DNA of 7,743 bases from Acidobacteriota bacterium (GTDB taxonomy: Bacteria > Actinomycetota > Acidimicrobiia > Spongiisociales > UBA5794). The stretch's first letter is position 1, and each line of letters opens with the position of its first letter. Positions 1 to 4,736 of the stretch are shown in pieces. The notes under the pieces were generated by a model. That model worked only from the letters and a program-made list of their open reading frames with translations. It made no database searches and was not told the origin of the DNA. Location of the stretch: positions 987 through 8,729 of the forward strand of contig JACZST010000065.1 of assembly GCA_022574065.1 (NCBI GenBank), in the 5' to 3' direction. A program made the position numbers and the translations under genes.

Positions 1-40
1 GGAGGTAGTAGTCCTTGTGGGCCTTGGCGAGACTCAACAT
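1..40 (-). CDS. N-terminal fragment of a probable MobF (TrwC/TraI-type) conjugative relaxase, cut by the window edge
   Basis: Only the first 13 codons are visible, starting at an ATG at 40-38 on the minus strand. They read MLSLAKAHKDYYL. A GGAGG ribosome-binding site (complement of 47-51) sits six bases upstream, so the start is well supported. MobF relaxases typically begin with a short Met-Leu/Met-Ser-type strand and soon reach a paired tyrosine that attacks the DNA at nic. The YY at residues 11-12 fits that pattern. Such proteins nick one strand at oriT, stay covalently bound to its 5' end, and usually carry a C-terminal helicase; none of that part is visible here. The gene is divergent from the ArdC-primase gene, and a candidate oriT lies between them, which strengthens the call. 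The fragment is too short for certainty, and a chance match is possible. Confidence 0.55.
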   Translation of the reverse strand, partial: MLSLAKAHKDYYL

Positions 41-46
41 CCCAGT

Positions 47-51
47 CCTCC
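47..51 (-). promoter_or_regulatory. Shine-Dalgarno site of the left-edge relaxase-like gene
   Basis: The minus strand reads GGAGGACTGGGATG: a full GGAGG core with six bases before the ATG at 40-38. This is what makes the 13-codon fragment believable as a real gene start. Confidence 0.55.
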
Positions 52-68
52 ACAACGGTCAACTGGTG

Positions 69-114
69 AACCCCCGGCAACTTGTTGCACGTGCGTGTGG
101 TGCCGAGGGGGGTT
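69..114 (+). other. oriT: candidate origin of transfer (oriT) with F-like nic site
   Basis: A small hairpin, GCAAC-TT-GTTGC (77-88), is followed by GTGCGTGTGGTGC at 91-103. From memory, the nicked strand of F-plasmid oriT has the hairpin GCAAAAAC-TT-GTTTTTGC followed by GTGGGGTGT/GGTGC. Shared features are the TT at the hairpin centre, the distance from hairpin to cut, and the nine-base core GTGTGGTGC. By this alignment nic falls between 98 and 99, ten bases after the hairpin arm, against nine in F and about eight in R388. A larger imperfect inverted repeat (69-79 with 101-114) encloses the site, and GCACGTGC at 87-94 is a perfect palindrome. The site lies 37 bases upstream of a relaxase-like start, as expected for an oriT next to its relaxase gene. 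The nicked strand would be the plus strand, with transfer running rightward. Confidence 0.5.
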
Positions 115-502
115 TGATCCGGGACGCGTGACAGGGCTACCTGGGTGGCAGGCCGTGATGCCGTGTTGGCAGTGCCGGGGGAACGAGGGGTTCCTGTCTT
201 CTGTCTGGCTCATGTGGCCGATAGTGAGGGAGGACCCTGTCAATCGATGACCATTTGGCCTGTCAGGAAGGGATTTCTTATCTGGATTCCGGTCCGTGGT
301 GCCGATATCGACGTCTCGGTCGGTCGTTTCGTGGGCTGTGACCGTCCCAAGAGGCCCCGGCTCGGAATCTCGAAGCGGCCACGGCCCTGCCGGGTTCGGA
401 TCAATGGCCATACACTCCCGCGAGCCGGCCGGTGGTGAGTTGGAGGGTTTCTGACAGGGTTGCTGACACTCTGATGAAAGGGTTAGGGCGCACCCTCGAG
501 GG
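115..502. other. non-coding interval between the candidate oriT and the ArdC-primase gene
   Basis: I see no convincing gene here; the frames open in it are arginine-, cysteine- or proline-rich without recognisable motifs. It must hold the promoters of the divergent genes. Visible structure: a GGAAC/GTTCC inverted repeat at 180-194, an 8-bp palindrome CGATATCG at 303-310, a repeat of GTGGTGCCGA (97-106 and 296-305), a distant inverted repeat CCGGCTCG/CGAGCCGG (357-364 and 421-428), and a short AGGG/CCCT hairpin at 485-496 just before the GTG start. CTGACA at 451-456 is one base from a consensus -35 box, but no convincing -10 box follows. These are candidates for relaxosome accessory-protein sites, operators or single-stranded promoters; none is proven. 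Confidence 0.5.
303..310. promoter_or_regulatory. CGATATCG palindrome, possible operator
   Basis: This perfect 8-bp palindrome lies about 190 bases upstream of the ArdC-primase start. The same 8-mer occurs once more in the window, in the non-coding gap upstream of the first HEPN-like gene (2538-2545). It could be a shared operator half or a chance match. Confidence 0.2.
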
Positions 503-2455
503 GTGGAATCAGCCGAGCAGACCACCCGTCGAGCCGATACCGTCGAGCGACTCCACGAGCAACTGCAGACCTCGCTCCAGGAGCTCGTCACTTCCGAGGA
601 CTGGCAACGGGCCTTGAGTGTTGCTGCTCGGTTCCATGACTACTCGTTCGCCAACACCCAACTGATCTGGGCTCAGTCGCACGCTCGGGGGGTCACGCCA
701 AGCCGGGTAGCCGGGTATCGCACCTGGCAACAACTCGGACGGCAAGTACGACGCGGTGAACGCGGCCTGCAGATCCTCGCCCCGGTCACCCGCAAGATCA
801 CACCCGAGAACGGTGAAGATGAAGAGCGCCGCGTTGTCGGCTTCCGGGTCGTCCACGTCTTCGATCTCGCCCAGACCGACGGCGAGCCACTCCCCGAGGT
901 GACGGCCGTACTGGTTGAGGGGGATCTGCCGGCGCACTGGGATCGGGTCGGCGAACTGATCACGGAAGCCGGATTCGGTCTCCAGGTCGCCGACGCTGAC
1001 CGGCTCGGCGAGGCCAACGGAATCACTGACTGGCAGCAACGAGACGTGATCGTGCGCGCCAGCTTGCCCGGCGCCCAACGATTCAAGACGGCGGTTCACG
1101 AGCTCGCTCACATCCGGCTCCACGAACCAACCACAGAAGGCAGACCCAACTGCCGTGGCATCGTCGAGGTCGAAGCCGAATCCGTCGCCTACATGGTTTG
1201 CGCCGCCCTTGGAATCGACAGCACCGGGTACAGCCTCCCCTACGTGGCTTCGTGGAGCGGCGGCGACGTCGACAAGGTGACCGCAACCGCCAACCGGGTG
1301 ATGGGATGTGCCCGCGACGTCCTCACCCAGCTGGAACACGAACACCTCCTCGAACACGACCCGGTCGGTGCCAAGAACATTCAAAGCTCCAAGAGCGATA
1401 GCCGCGAAGCTGAAGAGACAACGCCGAGCCGGGATCCGACTCACAGAGCGGAACTCGAAGAGGTCCTGACCGCGGCAACGTCGATCTACCGAAGTCACCT
1501 CAGAGATCCGAAAGGAGCGCCGGCGCTCGAATTCCTCCAGGAGCGGAGCATCGGCGAGGAAGCAGCCACTACATGGCAGTTGGGATACGCACCTGCGTCG
1601 TGGCAGACGTTGACTGATGCCCTCGGCAAGGAAGGCTTCGCTGACGAGATCCTTCTCGAATCGGGTGTCGTCGGCCGAGCAAGGACTGGGCGTCTCTATG
1701 ACCGGATGCGAGGCCGACTGATCTTTCCGATCCTCGATGAGAGTGGAGTGCCCAGAGGCTTCGCTGGCCGCCTCATCACCGGCGACGGGCCCAAATATCT
1801 CAATACTCCGGAGACGGATCTCTACCAGAAGCGATCACTGCTCTACGGAGTACACCTCGCCGGACAACCGATCGTTGATGCCGGTAACGCGGTCGTCGTC
1901 GAGGGCTACACCGACGCCATTGCTGCCCACCAGGCCGGTTTCACCAACGTCGTCGCGACCGGCGGCGCAGCCATGACACCACAACATCTGGAGATACTGG
2001 AACGGATCACCACAAACATCACGTTGGCATTCGATGGCGACCAAGCCGGGCTCCTGGCTGCTCAGCGAACTGCCGAACTCGACCGGGCCGACCAAGGAGT
2101 TCATATTCGTGTCGCGCGTCTGGCGACAGGACTGGATCCCGCTGAGCTCCTCGCCGACGGTGGCGGCGAGATCCTTCAGGAAGCCATTGCCAGCGCCGTG
2201 CCTCTCGAACACCACCTGATTGACCAGATCGTTCGGCAACACGACCTCGAAGAGCCCGAATCCATCGCAAGAGCCATCCACGCCGCCGGATCGGTGGTGT
2301 CATCCATACCTGACCCCGCCGCTCAAGCGCAGGCAGTCACCTACCTGGCAACCCGCGTGGGCCGAGATAGCACCGTCATCCAGGGTTACCTCGAGGACCG
2401 CGCCCAGCCTCCAGCGCGCAGTCGAATCCGATCGCACGGGAGAAGCATCGCCTGA
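503..2455 (+). CDS. ArdC-type antirestriction / DnaG-type primase fusion protein
   Basis: This 650-residue protein combines two activities used when DNA enters a new cell. Residues about 15-125 look like the ArdC N-terminal single-strand DNA-binding domain (FHDYSFANTQLIWAQ at 44-58). A zincin-like metallopeptidase follows, with HELAH at 199-203 and a glutamate-rich helix (E222, E224, E226) likely giving the third zinc ligand. A charged linker spans about 285-312. Residues about 315-650 match the DnaG catalytic core: FLQERSIGEE (344-353), the basic stretch YDRMRGRLIFPI (399-410), KYLNTPET (431-438), and a TOPRIM fold with VVVEGYTDAI (464-473, E467) and FDGDQAG (510-516, D511, D513). The CHC2 zinc-binding domain of chromosomal DnaG is absent. 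RP4 TraC1 also joins an ArdC-like region to a primase, so transfer-associated priming plus protection from restriction is the likely role. GTG at 503 is the first start after an in-frame stop at 464-466. It has no well-spaced Shine-Dalgarno site, so a leaderless or structured start is possible. Confidence 0.88.
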   Translation: MESAEQTTRRADTVERLHEQLQTSLQELVTSEDWQRALSVAARFHDYSFANTQLIWAQSHARGVTPSRVAGYRTWQQLGRQVRRGERGLQILAPVTRKITPENGEDEERRVVGFRVVHVFDLAQTDGEPLPEVTAVLVEGDLPAHWDRVGELITEAGFGLQVADADRLGEANGITDWQQRDVIVRASLPGAQRFKTAVHELAHIRLHEPTTEGRPNCRGIVEVEAESVAYMVCAALGIDSTGYSLPYVASWSGGDVDKVTATANRVMGCARDVLTQLEHEHLLEHDPVGAKNIQSSKSDSREAEETTPSRDPTHRAELEEVLTAATSIYRSHLRDPKGAPALEFLQERSIGEEAATTWQLGYAPASWQTLTDALGKEGFADEILLESGVVGRARTGRLYDRMRGRLIFPILDESGVPRGFAGRLITGDGPKYLNTPETDLYQKRSLLYGVHLAGQPIVDAGNAVVVEGYTDAIAAHQAGFTNVVATGGAAMTPQHLEILERITTNITLAFDGDQAGLLAAQRTAELDRADQGVHIRVARLATGLDPAELLADGGGEILQEAIASAVPLEHHLIDQIVRQHDLEEPESIARAIHAAGSVVSSIPDPAAQAQAVTYLATRVGRDSTVIQGYLEDRAQPPARSRIRSHGRSIA

Positions 2456-2462
2456 GTTTGGG

Positions 2463-2505
2463 GACCACCAGGAGTGGTCAGCCCGGAGTCCAATAGCGCA
2501 CTCCG
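2463..2505 (+). repeat. two adjacent stem-loops after the ArdC-primase stop codon
   Basis: Eight bases after the TGA, GACCAC/GTGGTC (2463-2468 and 2474-2479) forms a perfect 6-bp stem with a 5-base loop. Four bases later CGGAGT/ACTCCG (2484-2489 and 2500-2505) forms another 6-bp stem with a 10-base loop. No U-tract follows, so this is not a classic intrinsic terminator. It may end or attenuate transcription, protect the 3' end of the mRNA, or be chance. Confidence 0.35.
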
Positions 2506-2536
2506 AGGTGCCGATCAAGTGCGGTCTCAAATATGG

Positions 2537-2546
2537 GCGATATCGC
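2537..2546. promoter_or_regulatory. GCGATATCGC palindrome upstream of the first HEPN-like gene, possible operator
   Basis: This perfect 10-bp palindrome lies in the 162-base gap between the ArdC-primase stop and the next gene, about 70 bases before the GTG start. Its core CGATATCG is the same 8-mer seen at 303-310. I see no clear -35/-10 pair next to it. Confidence 0.25.
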
Positions 2547-2617
2547 TACAGAACTGTTGATCTGGAAGGTTGAGCGGTGGCCCGCGATTCCTCTGATGGA
2601 CCTCAGGGATCCGACGC

Positions 2618-3385
2618 GTGAGGAGTTGCGAAGAAGGTCGTACGCTGCCAGCCATGCCACGCAGGGACCGGCGATATGTAGTTACCAAACTCGCGAAAGA
2701 CGTGCCACCGGGGCCACAAGGACAGCCAGGACACAAGGCCGGAACCGAAGTTGTCCACATCACAGCGGTCGACGTCGAGGGACTCGGTGGAGCGAGCTTC
2801 GCGACTCCCCGCCCCTCCGAACTGCTTCTCCACGAAGCTAAGTCGGAGTTGGCTAGAGCGGTTCGACTCAGATCGCAGTGTCTTCGTCAGACGAGCCGGC
2901 CGAAATGGACGCAGCCGGGGATCAAGCATCGCCTCACGAACGACCAACTTGTATTCGACTTCTTTGGAGCCGCGATGGCTGGGGTGGTTCAGGCCTACGC
3001 AGCAGTGGACGCCAGACTGAATGAGTTCTTCACCGAGCCAGTACTCCACAAGGGGCAATCTGTTCCGGTTGAGCAAGTCCAAGGCTTCTGGTCGGCTGAT
3101 AGGAAGCTTGACTACGTGGCCAACAGCAGTGGCATGGGCTGGATCAACGACGAAGGCCTTGGGGATGAGATCGACGATCTCAAGGAGCTGCGCGACATGA
3201 TCGTCCATATCCGCACAGATCTCATCCGCAGCCGTCACCCAGACTTCCTGAGGGATGGAGGCGAGAGGCTCCTCTGGCATCGACTACTGAACGACTCGGA
3301 CCTCGAACGATACGGCCGACTTGCAGAACGGCTTCTTGATGGCCTCCGGCAGCCCACCCCAATCGGAGATGATCAGTCCGGGTAG
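2618..3385 (+). CDS. HEPN-like RX4H-motif protein (first of two)
   Basis: This 255-residue protein is of unknown specific function. The N-terminal 60 residues are basic and Gly/Pro-rich. Residues about 66-95 form a predicted charged helix, and about 108-140 a long helix (FGAAMAGVVQAYAAVDARLNEFF region) typical of the first helix of HEPN domains. LKELRDMIVHI at 188-198 contains R192-x4-H197, the RX4-6H signature of HEPN RNases and their inactive relatives. The C-terminus (215-245) is again helical. HEPN proteins act in toxin-antitoxin modules, abortive infection and CRISPR-linked RNases, often as dimers. No neighbouring nucleotidyltransferase (MNT) antitoxin is visible. The gene lies 162 bases after the ArdC-primase gene. 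The GTG at 2618 is the first start after an in-frame stop at 2594-2596. ATG at 2654 (MPRRDRRYVV) is an equally good choice, and neither has a clear Shine-Dalgarno site. The HEPN assignment rests on motif and helix pattern only. Confidence 0.72.
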   Translation: MRSCEEGRTLPAMPRRDRRYVVTKLAKDVPPGPQGQPGHKAGTEVVHITAVDVEGLGGASFATPRPSELLLHEAKSELARAVRLRSQCLRQTSRPKWTQPGIKHRLTNDQLVFDFFGAAMAGVVQAYAAVDARLNEFFTEPVLHKGQSVPVEQVQGFWSADRKLDYVANSSGMGWINDEGLGDEIDDLKELRDMIVHIRTDLIRSRHPDFLRDGGERLLWHRLLNDSDLERYGRLAERLLDGLRQPTPIGDDQSG

Positions 3386-3537
3386 AACAGAGCGAGCAGG
3401 TTAAGTCTCGATTTCGAGGAGCATGCCTGTTCGACTTGGCGGCGCTGAACGTGTGTGGGCCGAGAAGAACCATCAGAACACTATCCCGGCGACTCCGGTT
3501 TCGTCCCCTGGGGAGACGTCCAGCCGCGCTGCCGAGT

Positions 3538-3546
3538 AGGAGGTGA
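3538..3546 (+). promoter_or_regulatory. strong ribosome-binding site before a small reading frame
   Basis: AGGAGGTGA is a near-perfect complement of the 16S rRNA 3' end. Five bases separate the GGAGG core from the ATG at 3549. It is the strongest Shine-Dalgarno site I see in the window, yet it serves a 38-codon frame rather than any start of the long gene downstream. Confidence 0.5.
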
Positions 3547-3548
3547 CG

Positions 3549-3665
3549 ATGCAGGATCGCCTTAGATGTGGACGATCGCACTCTGGATCTGTAGATCGGT
3601 ACGGGTCGGCAACCAAACTCCCCCGATTGTGTCGGACGTCGCATTTACTGTTGGTGGCGAAATGA
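3549..3665 (+). CDS. 38-residue leader-type small ORF, translationally coupled to the second HEPN-like gene
   Basis: The frame runs from an ATG with an excellent ribosome-binding site to a TGA at 3663-3665. The stop overlaps the ATG at 3662 of the long gene as ATGA, the classic arrangement for coupled translation by terminating ribosomes. The peptide (MQDRLRCGRS at its start, TSHLLLVAK at its end) is basic with two cysteines and a hydrophobic end, and I recognise no family. It may be a leader that sets the translation of the downstream gene, a small antitoxin-like partner, or the original N-terminus of the long protein separated by a frameshift. The frame could also be unused, with the long gene starting at 3566 instead. 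Confidence 0.4.
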   Translation: MQDRLRCGRSHSGSVDRYGSATKLPRLCRTSHLLLVAK

Positions 3666-4495
3666 CCGAATCATCCGATCGGAACTTCCGAGTTACCGCA
3701 TCCCCGATACCAGAAGGGCTATGCGAGCTCCGTCGCCTAAGAGAACAGCTCTGGACCACCAAGGGCTGGGCGATCGGCGTCGATATGAAGAATCTCCAGA
3801 GAACGTGGTACGTGTTCCATGCCAACTGGAGCTTTCTCGACTCGATGATCGGTCGGTTCAAAGCCGATACGACCTTCGCGATGGGTATCGCGGGGACTTC
3901 TCGGAGACAGCCCAAGCTTGACAGCTTCCTCGACGATCTCGACGTAGCCCTCCATAACTTCATTGCTTCTGCCGCGACGCTCGGCGACCACACTCGACGG
4001 GTAGCCAACAGACGAGTCGGCGACGACGCCTGGAAGACGTACCAAGGCGAGGTCGACCGCATCTTCGCCGATGCTCCTCGAAGTCGATTCGTCAAGGACC
4101 TCCGTAACTACATGTTGCATCGCACGCTCCCGCTGGCAGCAGGTTCGTTCAACTACGTCAAGGACGGTCCTCTCACCCACGCCATCATCCTTCATGTCCC
4201 GTCGATGCTCGATTGGGACGGGTGGAAGCCTCTAGCTCGCAACTATCTGGACAGCATCGGTGATGAGCTTGATCTTCATGAGTGCCTATGCGCGTACTTC
4301 GAGGACACCCAACAATTCCAGAGGTGGTTCGGCAGGCACGTCCGCGAGGTGAATCGAGAAGCGCTCAACTTCGCCCAGGAGATCGCTGATCGAGGTAATG
4401 CGATGGTGGGTCCGCTGGAGAAGCTCCTCGATGGACCACTGGAAGGCGAGACAGAGATTCCATACATCTCGGGCACCTTTAGAAGAGGTCGATGA
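3662..4495 (+). CDS. HEPN-like RX4H-motif protein (second of two)
   Basis: The protein has 277 residues from this start and its specific function is unknown. It is rich in predicted helices: about 20-40, 46-66, and 84-106 (LDDLDVALHNFIASAATL lies at 90-107). FVKDLRNYMLHRTLPL at 143-158 contains R148-x4-H153, with an Asn after the Arg as in many HEPN RNases. The C-terminal third has aromatic, acidic helices (CAYFEDTQQFQRWFGRHVRE, 210-229). No signal peptide or membrane segment is visible. I chose ATG 3662 because its ATGA overlap with the preceding small ORF gives coupling and a GGTGG lies four bases upstream. The frame is also open from ATG 3566, which would add 32 residues behind only a weak GGA. 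The gene is collinear with the first HEPN-like gene but shares no obvious sequence with it outside the motif, so this is not a recent duplication. An RNA-directed defence or regulatory role is inference. Confidence 0.7.
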   Translation: MTESSDRNFRVTASPIPEGLCELRRLREQLWTTKGWAIGVDMKNLQRTWYVFHANWSFLDSMIGRFKADTTFAMGIAGTSRRQPKLDSFLDDLDVALHNFIASAATLGDHTRRVANRRVGDDAWKTYQGEVDRIFADAPRSRFVKDLRNYMLHRTLPLAAGSFNYVKDGPLTHAIILHVPSMLDWDGWKPLARNYLDSIGDELDLHECLCAYFEDTQQFQRWFGRHVREVNREALNFAQEIADRGNAMVGPLEKLLDGPLEGETEIPYISGTFRRGR

Positions 4496-4736
4496 GGTGT
4501 TGTCGACCTCGGTCACCAACTCTGGGGCGGGGACGACATCGCGGACATCATCGGCAACGGGGGTCAACCTAAGAAGTCCGCTTCTCTCCAATCATTGCTC
4601 TTGATTCAGGTCCTAAGAGCGCATAACGCGCGACAGCCATCCAAGAATTTCAGCCAGACCACCCGCGCGCTATCCGGCAATTCCGGACATATCCGTATCT
4701 CACTCTGAGTAGCTGTTTCAGATGAAATCGGCAGGT
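4496..4736. other. convergent intergenic region with weak hairpins
   Basis: This lies between two genes that converge. TCCGG/CCGGA (4673-4677 and 4683-4687) makes a 5-bp stem with a 5-base loop. AGGTT/AACCT (4733-4737 and 4739-4743) straddles the stop codon of the minus-strand gene and can extend through CGGC/GCCG on either side with a bulge. Neither is followed by a T-run, so a bidirectional terminator is only suggested. I see no gene, tRNA or attachment-site repeat. Confidence 0.3.

Noticed and set aside
34..591. A 185-codon minus-strand frame across the left intergenic region
   Set aside because: It is rich in Pro, Arg, Ser and Thr with no motif, runs antisense into the ArdC-primase gene, and overlaps the candidate oriT and the relaxase-like start in another frame.
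509..1498. A 329-codon minus-strand frame opposite the ArdC half of the primase gene
   Set aside because: It is the usual antisense opening in GC-rich coding DNA. The plus strand carries clear ArdC and zincin motifs and this frame carries none.
2533..2841. A 102-codon plus-strand frame starting in the gap before the first HEPN-like gene
   Set aside because: It becomes Arg/Thr-rich where it overlaps the better-supported gene and shows no motif or Shine-Dalgarno site.
3566..3661. Upstream ATG 3566 as start of the second HEPN-like gene
   Set aside because: It has only a weak GGA upstream. ATG 3662 fits the ATGA overlap with the small ORF better. It is kept as an alternative because the frame is open.
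4492..4572. A 26-codon ORF overlapping the stop of the second HEPN-like gene as ATGA
   Set aside because: It is low-complexity Arg/His/Gly with no own ribosome-binding site. The overlap alone is weak evidence.
4398..4604. Possible frameshifted Ser/Thr-rich tail of the second HEPN-like protein (EEVDEVLSTSVTNSGAGTTS region)
   Set aside because: The composition is protein-like, but there is no slippery sequence, and the annotated frame ends cleanly. Homologues would be needed to decide.
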